A stretch of DNA of 64,000 bases from Entoloma clypeatum. Lineage: Eukaryota; Basidiomycota; Agaricomycetes; Agaricales; Entolomataceae. Positions 38,672-51,892 of this stretch are shown one piece after another. Under the pieces are notes generated by a model. It was not told where the DNA came from and made no database searches. It was given only the letters and a program-made list of their open reading frames with translations. The stretch covers positions 2,108,001 to 2,172,000 of the forward strand of contig OY751493.1 in NCBI GenBank assembly GCA_963565915.1. The letters run 5' to 3'. Each line of letters starts with the position of its first letter. Position 1 is the stretch's first letter. A program made the translations under genes and the position numbers.

Positions 38672-40166
38672 ATGTCAATCCGAGAAGGCATACAGACATA
38701 TGGAAACGCGTCTCAAGGCAACCCGCAGCGCGTCCCGATCCCCGATATCTGCCATGCTCAGGAATTCATGCCCAGCATACCTACCCCACTAGTTCATCGT
38801 CACTGTGAGCTTATGTCTTTTTTCCGCCTGGAAACGCCTCTTCAGTTCCGGAAATCATCAGCATCTTTTCCATGGCCACGCCATCACGCTGAGTAGAGAC
38901 TTGCCGGGTGTTCAGAAACGGACCATTCTTGCTAGCCCGAGAGTCAGTGCAGACATCCGTGAACCTTTTGCAAGCATTGCATATTTTGATTTCGCTTCCG
39001 TCCTTCGACACTTGTCCGCGCTTGCCTTGCGGTGGGCAACCTATTATCTAAAGTTTCTTGCACCAAAGTAGCAGCAGAATCTATCCGTGCTGTCGCAAAG
39101 TCTTGTCCTGAAATCCGCATCCTCAAACTAAACTATACATCCGTTTCCCCAGCCTCGTTATTTCGCCGGCCGCATCGTGTCGCCATCTGGAGGTCCTCAA
39201 ACTTGCAGGTATACAAATTTGGGCCAGTGCTGACAGCATTAGTCGCAAGTTGCTCTGTTGATGCCTCTCATTTCAGACCGATTCACGTTTATGGCCAGCC
39301 TTCAGGATGGCTTCATGTTTGTCGCCCTTCACTCTCTAAAATTTCGTCAAACATCGCTATCCGATTCATCCCTTAACTGGTTGCTGAAGAGGTGTACTGC
39401 GCTTCAGCGGCTCGATGTCTCATTCACAGCCATCCGACATTCTCCGTCGCTCATTACACATGGTTCGCATTGCACAAACTCTCGTTGACCTCGACGGCAG
39501 TCTCTGCTACTGATCTCGTTGCCTTTTCGCGTCCCCCCCAACTTGCGAACTTTGGCTCTTGGAGCTTTGGGATGGAAGCTATGGTCCACGGTCCTCGACT
39601 AGTAACCTAGCTTTTATTACAATGACTGATGAAACTCTTCAAACCATAATCAATATCTTGGAACCGTTTCAGCAACTGGAAAGCATTCAGTCTTTTGGAA
39701 ACACAAGAGTAGGGCGAAAATGCAAGGTACGCTTTGCGCTTAATTTGTGATCCAGACAGCAAATCCCCATTCCAGAAATTAGATTTCGCTCAGATTCCAT
39801 CTCTTCTGTCCTGAGATCTTTCTGGATTAGTCTCTACAGACACCGATTGTTTGTCTTCCTTCGAAAATCTTACTCTGAATTATACAGGTATTGACGATAA
39901 AACTGGAGTGTACCTCGGAAGCTGTACAGCACTGGGAGCACTAGGTTTTGCAGGGACAAGGTTGACTCATGAGCAGCATGCTGTGATTGCGCTCGACCTG
40001 TGCTAATACCTGACGAGACGAGGGCGTCCTCATCGTCGATTCTTGCCTCAAGGTTAACCGACCTTGATCTTACAAGCTGCAGCTGCGGAGGTGTCAAGCT
40101 GGCCGAGTGGTTTCTCGCATCTGAGTCTAACTATCAAATTCTGGAAGCAGTCAAGAGCCAGGGTTA
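38672..40166 (+). pseudogene. Decayed leucine-rich-repeat (RNI-like) protein gene
   Basis: Family-like pieces line up in order but in shifting frames: MSIREGIQTYG..VPIPDI (38672), EPFASIAYFDFASVLRHLSALALR, then SCTKVAAESIRAVAKSCPEIRIL about 39070, CRHLEVLKLA near 39178, VALHSLKFRQTSLSDSSLN near 39320, ALHKLSLTSTAVSATDLV near 39463, MTDETLQTIINILEPFQ near 39622 and DLDLTSC near 40060. At least four frame changes (about 39030, 39165, 39455, 39550) occur where no intron of plausible size fits, and a TGA interrupts LLS-DLSGL near 39813. Best read as a leucine-rich-repeat gene that has decayed; assembly errors are the alternative. Confidence 0.7.
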
Positions 40167-40463
40167 AGCGTTGAATGCTGCTTAGTACCTGCTGAATATC
40201 TCGCTTTTGGATTTGGTTTACGTTAACACTCAAGTATTCTGCGCAGTACATCCATAACCAGCCAGGTCAGCCTAGCCATGAGAGCTTGACCCGCTAACAA
40301 TTTCGATCACATGATGCTCTTTGTCATCAGAATCAACAACGGCGACGAACACAGGCTTGTCCTTGTCCTTGTCCCAAATTTGTAACAATGACCAGCTATA
40401 TTCAATTTCAAGCTGCAATTCATTGCCACAGAACCACTCTAGAATCCTATAGCACCTCCAATC

Positions 40464-42816
40464 ATGGTTTTTCTCGACCCTCCAACAGTCGCTCCATGCT
40501 CGCCTTGCCAATCCTCTTTCATGAAAGCACTTGTGGCACCCTACGGCCCATCTGCTCACGGACAGAACAACAAATTTGTGGGCCACCAAATCTCTCTGGA
40601 AGCCTTGTCTTGCCGAGGCCTCGTCACTACTATAGAGCGAACGAGCCCCGATCTCGAAACTTCACCGGATATCAGCTTCGATCTGTTGTCAAAACCACTA
40701 TATGAATCGAATGGGACTTGGCATTGGTTGAATGGGAAGACAATCATAAACTCTCAGACTAGGTTAATTCTGTCATGTAAGCTACGTCCCTCTTCTTGTT
40801 GCCTCTTGCTTCTGGAGCTCATTGAAAATCAAGCAGAAGAATCATTCTCCATGAGCCTCAGGTCTGGTGAAGTTGACAATGGGATAGTGAATTACATCTC
40901 GAAATCGTGAGTTCTCAACGGAATATGGACATGTCTTTTTACCCGACTCGGCTTTAGATGCACTTCATACGGACATTGGGATGGTTTCTTATCTGAGGCA
41001 AGTTTTCTCCTCACCATAACCGTGATCAGTAACCCATCGTTGTTATTTAGCTTGCACTATACAAAGTTCAATTGAAGCCTTTGCAAGGGAATGTGGTTCC
41101 CACAATGATCGGCGTCTACTGCAATTCAGGAAGGATCAGCTTCGCAACGGAGTTACCACATCATTCTTTTTGGATGCAGGCATCTCCCGACATGCCAATT
41201 TGCTTGAAAAGACGTTGCGTTCAAGCCGTCACCAAACTTCATGCGTGCGGCGTTTATCATGGAGATCTCAAGCTGTCCAATATTCTCATCGGTGGAGATG
41301 CTAAAGTCAATATCATCAATTTTCAAAAAAGTCGGGCTCTTATCCCGAATTCGTCTGTTGGGTTGGAAGCTGCATCTCCCGCAGAGTTGAGAGGGGAGAT
41401 GAGAAAACTCAAATGGCAGCTTGACTATGAAGATGCTCAGACGGCAGAGTTTGCCAGATTTTCACGCTGTCCAGAACAACAGCGGCGCCATCCAGGTCAT
41501 GCACTAGATGCAGACGAAGTTGACCCTCCGGTAGAACTGGACGTCCTTTCCGATTGGCTCCCAGCTTGTAAATCTATGCCGAGTCGCCGTTTTGTGGTCC
41601 CAGGTCAGACATCGGAGGATTTCATGAAGGAAGTTGATCACTTTATGGGTATGCTCCAATTTCGCCATCCATGTTCGCCGCCCGATTCTTTGGCAACAAG
41701 GCTTCAAAAAGAGTCGTCAACCTCTTTCCCCATCGTCACTGTTCCTCGTTCAAACGAACGACTGAACTGCATCAGTATTCCGCAGGTCCATCATGACGTT
41801 CCCCGTCTTGGCCTTTATAATCTTCGAAAGCGGAGTCACAGCCCGGAACCAAGCTCCAGTGATCGACCGATGAAGAAATTACGTTTTTGTGTGATACCTG
41901 CCATGCCCGTACTCCAAGGAGATACAGGTATGTCTTCAAAGGCATTCTTCCATCGCTTCGCTTCTTGATATTTGATTACCAAGATGATGAATTGCTTCTT
42001 TTTCCGGCGCCAATTGCCCTTCCCCCCCTAGTTTGCGATTCTGCTCCTGAGGCCCAGTCTAGCACCCGTGAAGAGATCATCGAAGCCAATATCCGACGTT
42101 GTGCCGAGCTCGGATTGCCTCACCCCGAGGCAATCAAGAGATATCCAGGAAGCCATCGCTGGCGTGAGCCTAATGTCTTGGAATATATTCGGCGGTATAA
42201 TCGGAATGTCTTGCGCGTGGTTCAATTGAGGAGGCGCTTTCCAGAACGAAAATTCAAGATGCCTCAACCGAAACGGTCTGAAGGGAATCTCAAACGCGCT
42301 CTTGGTGCCATTGCTCATTCTTCTAGGATGATAGAAACGCATACGTTTCCGGATCAATTGGGAAAAAGGAAAAGGGAATACTCAACAAGGGATACTGGAA
42401 GTGATAGGGGACACAAGTTCCAAAAAACATCGGGCATGCTCAAGGCGATGACCAATCAATCTGTAGTCATGGGTCAGGAACGGAGTGTCGAATCTGGTGG
42501 TCAACTCATGTTCAACGCGAGAGGTCCCCGCGCAACCGCCTGCCGCCCATGGCTGAAAGAGCCGGCCAAACAGACTCCAACGGAGGCGGGGAGGTTCAAG
42601 ATTGTATCAACATCTTGCACTGAAGCCGTGGATCCGGAAAATTTGACCGCAAGATGTAGTAGCGTTTTACAGGAGAAGGAACGGGACGCTTTCATGTCGT
42701 TGGGAGGCGTGGACTGGAGTACTGATCACCATTGGACGTTGGTTCCTACTAGGTATACACGGATAACAATGAAGTGGCTGGGTGTTTTGCTCAACTTCCT
42801 AGTAGGTGCGACGTAA
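40464..42816 (+). CDS. Kinase-like protein with degenerate metal-binding motif
   Basis: A kinase-type catalytic loop reads VYHGDLKLSNILIGG, with HGD for the usual HRD and the expected Lys and Asn. The next segment, VNIINFQKS, stands where DFG should be; the Mg-binding Asp is Asn and no Gly follows. No clear Gly-rich loop was seen in the N-terminal part. The C-terminal half is basic, contains PHPEAIKRYPGSHRWREP and is probably nuclear or disordered. Three introns are needed; the one at 40998-41050 has a canonical GC donor (GAG|GCAAGT). About 740 residues. It belongs with fungal protein-kinase-like families of unknown role; a pseudokinase function is inference. Upstream lies the decayed LRR gene. 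Confidence 0.75.
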
Positions 42817-42926
42817 TATGTAATAGGTATTATGAGAACTCTCGGTGAGAGTCAACTCTCGGCCCTGGGTCTGATGCACATGCAACGCTCAATAAAAGCC
42901 TCCGGAAACCCTCTGAAGACCCAACC

Positions 42927-45310
42927 ATGGCAGACACAGGCTTCAAGGATGAGAAGGAACACAGTCCCACCAAGTATGATACCCAGTCGTCTCAAGGCGC
43001 CTTTGAAGAAGTCAAACTCCAGCGCCAGTTGAAGAATCGCCACATCGCCATGATTAGGTAGGACATCTCTTTGTTCCGGCTTCAATCCCTCAACCTGCAC
43101 AGTATTGGTGGCGTTATTGGGACAGGTATTTGCGAACCGTAGCGTTCATCACTGTTTACTGAGTACATTTTATCTGCAAGGTTTATTTCTGGGAACAGCG
43201 ACTTCTCTAAGAAATGGGGGACCCATCGGTCTGTAGCACCTGCCTATTTTTTTAACGCATCTTCATGTCATCCTTCAAGGTCTTCTCCTTGGTTACATCG
43301 TCATGGGCTCTATCTGCTACAGTGTTATGGTATTCACTTATCTCGTCCATCGACCCGGGTTGAAGGCTGAAATTTTATCGATACAGGTATCTCTCGGAGA
43401 GATGGTAGCATTCTTGCCTATTCCGGGAGGGCACATCAAGTTAGCAGAGCGATTTGTAGACCCCGCATTCTCCTTTACCATGGGGTGGAACTATTGGTAA
43501 GAAAGTTCGTTTCATTGTTTTTTTCCCCTGGCGTCGATTCCCTTTAGGTACAATTGGGTCATCGTATTGCCTGCTGAGCTCAGTGCTGCCGCAGTCCTGA
43601 TTGGATTTTGGAATGACAATATCAATCCTGCAGTCTGGATCACCGTGACTTTAATAGTTACCACGGCAATCAACATGTGCGGCGCAGGCGTCTATGGAGA
43701 GGCAGAGTTCGTTTTCGCGTAAGTCATTGCCTCCCGCAGCACCGATTGAGCTTCGAAGATGAGTTTACAGATCCATCAAAGTTATTACGATCACAGGTCT
43801 CATCATTCTTGGAATTGTCCTCGATCTCGGTGGTTTGTGTCGTTCTTGCGAGCTTCATCCATGAGGCTGACGGTAAGTCTGGCCGACAGGCGGGCCTGAC
43901 CATGATCGCATTGGATTCAGATACTGGAAACACCCAGGACCTTTTGCGCAGTTCGCTGGAATATCGGGCCCGAAGGGGCGCTTCTTGGCTTGGTGGGCTG
44001 TCTTGACGCAAGCCGCGTTCTCCTTTATCGGTACAGAAATTGTGGCTGTGAGTCATCATCTATGTATCAAACGAACTTCGTCGATGACCCTTTTTGTAGA
44101 TTGCAGCCGGAGAAGCCAAGAACCCCAGGCGTAATTTGCCAAGGGCAATCAAACGAGTGTACATTCGTCAGTGGTCTTGATATTTCATTTTGGCTCCGCA
44201 GCTTGACTGAGATTCCATAGGTATTCTCTTGTTCTACATTGGAGGAACAGCTGTAATCGGGCTTCTAGTGCCATACAACTCGCCTGGTCTTAACATTGGT
44301 AGTGGCACGGCAGCTTCCTCGCCATTTGTCCTCGCCATCAAGAAAGCAGGCATCAAGTCTCTCCCATCTGTGTGTAGTGTCCTTTTGCGTGAAATACAGG
44401 CTCATTTCTCCGATCAAGATCATGAATGCATGTCTCCTGACGTCTGCCTGGTCAGCTGCATCCAGCGATCTTTATACAAGTTCCCGTGCCCTTTGTATAA
44501 ATACCAAGTCCATTCAACATGTTGCCTCGCTTACACATTCTCTTCAGATGGCCTTGCTTCGGCTGGCAATGCCCCAAGAATATTCCTAAAAACATCCAAG
44601 AACGGCCTCCCTTACGTCGCCATCATCTTCAGCTCATTGTTCTCCCTCCTTGCCTACATGGGGTCCCATGCAGGTTCAGGAAAGGTGTTTGGCTGGTTCG
44701 CCAATATGACTGCGGTTGCTGGACTTATCACGTGGTCTGGTATCAGCTTGACCTATATTCGTTTTCACGCTGGGATGAAAGCTCAAGGCTATGACAGAAA
44801 GACACTCCCTTACACATCACCCCTTCAACCTTATGCTGCCTGGTATGCTTTTATTGCCACTTTCGTCATCTGTCTGGTTCGTAGTGTTTCTCCGTTTTAC
44901 CTTCTCTTTCGCCTGCTGATATTACGTCGCAGTTCAGTGGATGGGAGGTCTTCCTCAAAGGAAAGTGGGCGACTGATGTATTTGTGACTAACTATCTGCC
45001 TTTGGCACTCTTTCCCATCATATACGGCGTTGCCAAAATCACCATTCGCCAGCCGATCGTCAGACCCGACGAAATGGACTTCGTGACAGATATTGCCCAG
45101 ATCGAGGCTGACACGTAAGTCTTTAGCGAGACTGTGTAACGACTCATAAACAATCCCAAAAGATACGATGAACCACCTCCAAGAAATAGACTTGAGGCTT
45201 TTTGGCAATGGCTGGTGCGCTTTAAATCCCGCGAAACATCGTTGCAACCAGGGCTCACCCTGATTACTAGATGTGATCTACTGTGTGTAAATGCTATATA
45301 CTTGACTTGA
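42927..45310 (+). CDS. Amino-acid permease (APC superfamily, YAT family)
   Basis: Plasma-membrane proton-coupled amino-acid transporter. The N-terminal soluble part is followed by RHIAMISIGGVIGTGLFLGTA, the signature of fungal amino-acid permeases. Later come SLGEMVAFLPIPGG, the ARMP-like FRYWKHPGPF, SFIGTEIVAIAAGEAKNPRR, and membrane helices such as VAIIFSSLFSLLAYMG and AAWYAFIATFVICLFSGWEVFLKG. About ten introns are needed; one from a GTTTGT donor near 43831 to a GACAG acceptor near 43890 restores GGPDHDRIGFRYW. The end at 45310 is the first stop, but the last 25 residues look atypical, so another intron may end it earlier. Confidence 0.88.
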
Positions 45311-45539
45311 GGGAGAAGGATATCAACAGATGCCTTTAGAGTGGTTCTATCTCAATATCCATACATGATCAGTACTTAGATATCTTGCTCGAAGTCAAGA
45401 TGAATCTCACTGGAACATTTCACCAACGTCGAAACTCAATGAGCTCATGGTATTATGGCTTGACACCAGTTGGCAGATATACATATGTTATGATGATAAA
45501 CAGATGATTGAAAGTGATTGGATGTCATGAACAACCTCT

Positions 45540-48500
45540 CTAAGTCTTTGATGCAGGAATATGAAGGTTGATGGCTGCAAATTATGAGCTATTGTTTTGG
45601 TAGGCGGAATAGTTTCATGACAAACCTCGATACCAGTTGAGTGCATCGGAAGGTGAAGGAGCATCAAAATACAATATAGCCTTGTTATCAACAAGGCGAA
45701 GCACTGGAATGATGATGAGACAAAGGAGGAATAAGAAACCAGAAGAAACTGTATACCGTTTCCGTGGACAATACTGGCGGGTTGAGGGAGCGTTTGCATC
45801 CTCAAAACAGCCCAAAGGTCGACGGAAGATGCTGTGTCTTTTCCCTCAGATGGGTCGCGACATAGTACCAGCAAATCATTGCACAAAATTCCAACCAATG
45901 TTCGAGGTGTTAGTTCAGGGGCTAGACAATCAACTTGAACTGTTGATGCATCGCCTTGTGCATTGATAGCTTCAAACGAGACCATGGCCTTGCGTACCAC
46001 CCGAGTTAGTAGGAGAGGTCCATCCATGATGAGACGCCTATTGATTGTCGTTCTTCAACACCAAAATCAATCCTCGGGACGAAAAGCTCACCGATGTGGC
46101 TGAACCAAGGGGCTCGGGAACTTCCCCCGTATTCTCGATTGCCATTGGACCAGTTTACGGCGGGATTCTGATTCGCGTTTTCCTTCGTTCATGTTATTAG
46201 CGAGAGATGATATCTCAGCTAATGCCCGGTCAAGCGGATCATCTATGTACTCATAGGTTGGAGGGGTGCAACGAAGCAATTCTTCTAGCTGAATGTCATA
46301 TGATGCAAATTTGAAGATTTGTAAGAGAAAGATGGCGTTCAAGTACTTACGAGCAATCGATATCGGGGTATTCGTTGGACGGGCAGTAGGAGATATCCTT
46401 CCAAATTCAACTGTGAGTGACGAGGGTTCAAGCGGCTACGTTTGAGATATGCCCTTATCCGCTTTCGCTGACTCGTGGTTAGATTTGGTATACCAGTAGC
46501 TGTTCCGCTGTCTGCAGCAAGGCCAGGGGTGCTGACGGATGACATGCTTAAACCAAGTCCTGCTAGTTGTACCGTACTAGATGATGGCGAAATCGCTGAA
46601 GTCGCCGAAGAGGTGGGTCCTGGTGCATTTCGATCTGATGACCAATACTTCACGCGCTGGACAGAGTTATCAAAGTTGCTGTGGCACCGCGATAATCATG
46701 AGCAAGGATGGCAGGTTAATATTCGTCAAGTGCTCACTTGATATAGCTTGAATACATCCGCATGAATGCGGCATGCTTGAGGAAGATGCCGCCCACTGCT
46801 CTGACAACGCTCAGAGATAGCTGGCCGACTGCATCTTCTTGCTGGAGTTCGGTGGATGACTTCATGAGCGGAGCGGCAGCAACTTCTAGTGCAGGAAGGA
46901 AGCTATCTTTATGGAACGAAAACAAAGCATCAACACCGCCGAAAACAATTTTGCGTTCGGGTGGAGGAACAACTGTCTCTTTACCCGATCCGCTCAAAAT
47001 ATTGACAGGAACGCTTGCAGGTTTGATATAAATATCAACCAGCTCCTGTAAACCCTTGACATAAGTTCTCTCAGTCCTGAATATGATCCTTTCAGTATCG
47101 AAAAATTCAACCAAACTGCTGTATTTTATGACGCACATCACAATTTCCCGTACAATCATAGCACGCTTGCCCTTGTCATCCTTGAATTTGCGTTCGTCGG
47201 ATGAACCACTGCTATCAGTAGTTGCGACACTCAGTGTCTGTGTCGAACTTCCGCTACGCAGACCGGCTATTGATTCCATCGACCGCAATTGTCCTGTCAA
47301 TTCGCTCGATATAGGCGAACCACCTGACGCCATCGAAGGTTCTCGTTGTTGACCATCGACCATAGTAGGCCTCCTGGAACGCGGGGTCAAGATATCGTCG
47401 GTGGCTGCCCCATATATGCTCATAGGATTCGACTGTTGGGATAGTCCTAAGTCGTTCATATCCTTAAGATATGCCATGACAGACCGCAAGGCTCTCGTAT
47501 AAGCTTCACGGGCGCGTTCCTCTTCCCGACGCAGAAAATTGTCCGTGTCCGCAGGGGGACTGGGTGTTGGCACCTCTAATTCCTCTTGGTCGTTCACGGC
47601 GTCTAATGCAGGTACATATTGGGAAGGCTCTGTTGTCATGTTGAGTGAAAGGTTTCCGGGAGCATCCACTGGAAGGAAACTTCGACGCTTAACGGATCTA
47701 GGTAATGTGGATGGAGGTGCTAAAAGGGCCATCGATGCTGACAGTGACTTCGATATGTCTTTGAAAGGTTCCTTCTCTGTACGAGAGAAAGAAGCGGGCA
47801 TCGCAAGAGAGGGATTGAGACTCTCGAAAATGCCCGCCGTCGAGAAGCGCATGTCAATCTGTGGTAATTTACCGATGCGCTCAATTCCTGGTGTGGATGG
47901 TGTAACATAATTTGGCGGTGGTGAAGATGGGCTTCCTAATGTCTGCGGTCGCTTCATCGGGGGATAATTTTGAGGGATAAGAGGGGAAGGGGAATCTAAT
48001 TTCATCTTGCCCATTGACATCTTCTTCAAAAAACCCCAACGACCTCCACCTTTGTCTTTTCCATCCTTTGTTGAAGGTATACGACCAGGATACTTCCCGT
48101 CTCGGGGATCTGAAAGTTTCGGGGGCGAAGGAGTATTACCATAGTGTAAGGATGACAACCGATCAGGGTATGACGGTAAAGTATCGTCAGCATTTTCGGG
48201 GGCGTCATCCCAAAGGGACCTCGTAAGTTGAGGTCGCATTCCATTCGTGCTAGGATGCGATAGACTGCCAGTCAGCGCTGAACCTGGTCCAAATGTGCCA
48301 AACCGCTTGTTCGTCCCAGGTGACTTCGGTGGATCGGCACCCAGGTTTAAGATATTTGAACTGGATGCAGACGCTGGGTAGCGGGTTAACACTTTCCGTT
48401 GAGGAGATATCCCTGGATCTGTAAATGTGGGGTTGCTGGATTTCCCGCGTCGGAGTTCGCCCGCACTCTTCATCTTGCGCAATTCACGATTAGAAGATTG

Positions 48501-50263
48501 GTCATTATTATCATGCTGTCTGGGAAGACTATCCAATTGGTCTTGAGCCACCGTAGGTAAATCGGTCCTGGGTTCCCGTGACTGATCGAAATGGGCGCGA
48601 TTAGGAGTCGTTCGTGTCCGTACGAGTCCGCGGGTTTGCGGGGCAACGGTCGGATTCAATGGTAATGGCGCCGTTATTGATCTGCCGAGAACAGGGGGAG
48701 CACGGTCAGGCGTGATCGTGTGGTCCTCATCTTCTGGTGACAAAAGTTGGCCCTCCAAACGTGCACTGGGAGGCCCAGAATCAGACAGATCATCCATGTC
48801 TGTATCAATATCTGAAGTTGAGAGGTCTCGAGGGACTGAGGATGGCAGAGGGAAGGACGGCGTGAGAGGCGTGTACATCGGCGACATCGGCACCTTTGAC
48901 AACAATGGTTCTACTAACGCTTTCCAAGGGCCTTGGAAAGGATTCCCGTCGACACACAAAGTCTGCAATTCCGGAAGAAGACAAAGCCAACTAGGGAGAG
49001 CATGCAACTTATTCTTCCGGACGCTAATGGTATGGAGCTTGTCCAGGTCTATTAGACTGTCGGGCAACGTATTGATCCCGGTCGAATCGGCAATAAGAAC
49101 ACGAAGGTTGGCTAGATCGGCGAGAAAAACGGGGAGGACGCGTAACGGATTGAAAGCGATGTTCAGTTCTTCAAGATGTTCACAGACAGCTAGTACAGGA
49201 GGTAAGGCACCCAAAAAGTTAGCGGAAATGTCCAAAGCAAGAAGAGTGTTGGAGATTGGAGGCAGAGCAGCCGCCAAAAATGCTGGCATTGCGTTCGGCG
49301 TGCTCGACGATCCTATGAGAAGGTGGGTAGTGCCTAACAAGAATTCATTCTTAGTTGCAGTAAGCCATAACAAGATCTGACCTGACCTGGTTGTGCGTGC
49401 AGATGGACAACGGGAACATTGCTCCCATTAACAATTAAACCTCGACCCTCTTCCGCAATAACAGCAGCTGAAGTCCTCTCCTCTTCCCTTTCCTCCTCCT
49501 CCTCCTCTGCATCGCCGAGATGTTCATCATCCGTCTCATCCTCACTCAACCCCATTTCATCCCTTTCGTCAACTGCCTGCCAGCCCATATCATAACTTGG
49601 CTTCTCTTGGAGTTTTGGCGAAAGGCTTTCGGCCCCATTAGTAGGAATGTTGGAGATGTTGCCCCCGATGGAAGACGATCGTGATCGAATGCTGGAATAT
49701 GATTCCGACCAGCGAGTTTGATCAATAGGAGTCCGTGACTGTTTCGCTCTAACAGATGAAGGAAGCTTTCCATCGTTGGCTAGCAGTTGCGCGACCGTGT
49801 CTGAAGTGATTCCACCGCCCACAGCAGGATCGTCGTGTTCCGCCGCGACGTGGACGTGCCCGTATTCCCCAGAGGCTTGAGCACTTCCAGAGTTTGTATA
49901 CGCAGACGATCGAGTAGATGAGGAGCCTGCGGACGAGAGGGCTGGTACGCTGCTGAGGTGATGTTGTGGGGGTCGAAACGGGTATGGATCTGGGAAGTGG
50001 GATGGGTCGGGCAGGGGCATGACGGTCTTCGAGAGGTGGGAGAGGTCCAGGACAGGAGAGCCAGCGGGGCGAGCGCCGGGGGGCGCAGTCGAGACAGACG
50101 AAGCGTCGTCAGAGGGGGAGGAAGGAGGTGTGGCACGTGGACGAGCAGAAGATTTGGGCGACAGCGGCAATGGCGTTGGTGGCACGGGCAGATCTCCTCG
50201 AAGATGGGCATCTGTATTCATCTGAGAGTCATCACCACTGCCGACCACGTACGAAGAAGCCAT
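45540..50263 (-). CDS. Leucine-rich-repeat RhoGEF (DH-PH) protein
   Basis: About 1400 residues. A disordered Ser/Pro N-terminus (1-296) with an acidic run leads to leucine-rich repeats (about 300-450: LLALDISANFLGALPPVLA, LEELNIAFNPLRVLPVFL, LDKLHTISVRKNKLHALP). A long disordered linker follows, then a Dbl-homology domain (ERTYVKGLQELVDIYIKP; RKRIRAYLKRS..NLEGYLLLPVQRIPRYRLL), and a PH domain near the end (FEAINAQGDAS, ILCNDLLVLCRD, DAPSPSDALNWYRAINLH). It should activate Rho/Cdc42-type GTPases in polarity signalling. The short final exon ends IPASKT at 45540-45542. One stretch just before the DH domain (about 26 residues) may be an unrecognised intron. Confidence 0.85.
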
Positions 50264-50344
50264 CTGAGAGGAGCCAGCGCTGGCAGTTGGACGAGCAAGT
50301 GAACTCCCACGACAAATACACTAAAATACGACAATTATATTGCT

Positions 50345-51855
50345 CTAGAAATCATACCAGTCCGGTCGATCTGCTCGGAACGCGACCTGCTTCCTCGGCT
50401 TCTTTTGCTTCCCTCCCATTGCCTTGTCATCTCCATTGCCTTCGATGACACGCCCCTTCTCGGGGGTCAAGTCTTCCAACGCAACTTCCACAGCCGGCAA
50501 TGCACTCTTGGCCTCCCGGGTTTCCTTCGAGGTGCCATAGTCGTACGGTTCACTGATTGATTCCATGGCGGTCTTCGATGATGAAGTAGTTCGCCGCTCT
50601 CCAACCCCTCCTTCGATATTCAAATGCAAAGTTTCGAATACAAGTCGTTTCCGGGTAGACTTGAAAGTAATATTGTTCTCACTTCCTCCGGCAGCACCCC
50701 CAGTAGCTGAGAGTCCGCGCAGTGTCGAGAATCTATCGCTCGGCGGGAGCAGCATGCGAGGTGCAGGCAGTGTTTGTATATGTACTATACCATGATGATT
50801 TGGAAAAGTATCCATCAAGGCTGGATCAGCTGCGGAAAAGTTACGATCCAGACTTGCGAACGAGGCCATAACTTCGCACCAGAAAATGCCGACAGTGACA
50901 ATGCCGCATCTGAAACCCATCCTAATTTCTGCATCCATCCCAAGCCACCCCACGAATGCGTTGACAGGTGGGGTGCTAGACTGATAGAGGCACATGTATA
51001 AGGATGTCGGCGCAATATCGATCGGAGTGAATGCAGGAAGTTCAGGATATGCTTCAAAAATCGCTCAATGGCACCTGGTCACCAGGCGTATAACGCACCT
51101 GATCTGTAAGTTCTCCCCAGTGCGGGGAGCCCAGCGAAGGAATACATATGCGAAGCGGAGAGAGGGTGGGCGATGTTCCCACTCCCCCCGGAAGTAGTGA
51201 GGTGGTGATGTGACTGAGTATCTGAGATGTCAACGTCGTCCCGCCGGAAAATGATGCAGTCGAGATGAAAGATAAACGACCCGAATGAATAGCATTTTCG
51301 ATCACCGAGGTAGGAACGCGACTGCTAAGATCAAAACTATGGCAAAAGTCATCTGTGGACTAGGCGTTCGTCGAAAAAGAAATGAAATGAAGCGTTAAAT
51401 AACAGTACCATGAAGCGACGCACCGAGGAAGATGTAGATGAGACTGTGGTTTGAAATGGCCTCATCTGCTCGTATCTCCACGCAATCTTGATCTTCTGGA
51501 CTTCTTGATCATCCAAATTTTCTTCGTCATCGATGGGTGTGTTCGCCAGGTCATTAGCATTTCGTTGGATCCACATAACGTCACTGACAAATTCTTCTGC
51601 GCTGTTGGCAATCACACAGAGAGCGTGTCCGGCTCTGAGTCCCTGCGCAATGAAGTATTTTTGAACGAGTTCCCCATATGATGAATGGTGATCTGGCGCT
51701 GCAATCAGCAAGGAGCACGACAAGGGCAATCCACCACCAAGAATGTCGTCCAACGAAGGTATACCAGTCGATACCAAATTTGTCGAAAAAGAGACTTTGG
51801 CCCCTACGTGAGGAACCACTTGTTTCGCTGAAGCTTTTCGCTTGAAAGAAGACAT
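50345..51855 (-). CDS. ELP4: Elongator complex subunit 4 (PAXNEB)
   Basis: Elp4 is a RecA-fold subunit of the Elp4-6 ring that helps Elongator modify wobble uridines of tRNA. MSSFKRKASAKQV leads into VSTGIPSLDDILGGGLPLSCSLLI, the P-loop-like start. Conserved parts include FIAQGLRAGHALCVI, WRYEQMRPFQTT and SGRLSFISTASFSGG, then FLHSLRSIL, CASISLAPHLS, GGLGWMQKLGWVSD, and FPNHHGIVHIQTLPAPRMLLPPSDRFSTLRGL. The C-terminus is KQVAFRADRPDWYDF. Three introns are needed, one with a CAT junction near 51404. The start at 51855 is the first ATG; a TTG extends the frame. Only 37 bp from IMP1. Confidence 0.93.
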
Positions 51856-51892
51856 TGACTCGGTTGCCAACTAAGGCCAAATATCAACCTCC
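51856..51892. promoter_or_regulatory. 37-bp divergent promoter between ELP4 and IMP1
   Basis: The start codons of ELP4 (51855, minus) and IMP1 (51893, plus) are 37 bp apart, among the shortest gaps in the window. The gap is AT-leaning and has no evident TATA box. Confidence 0.5.
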
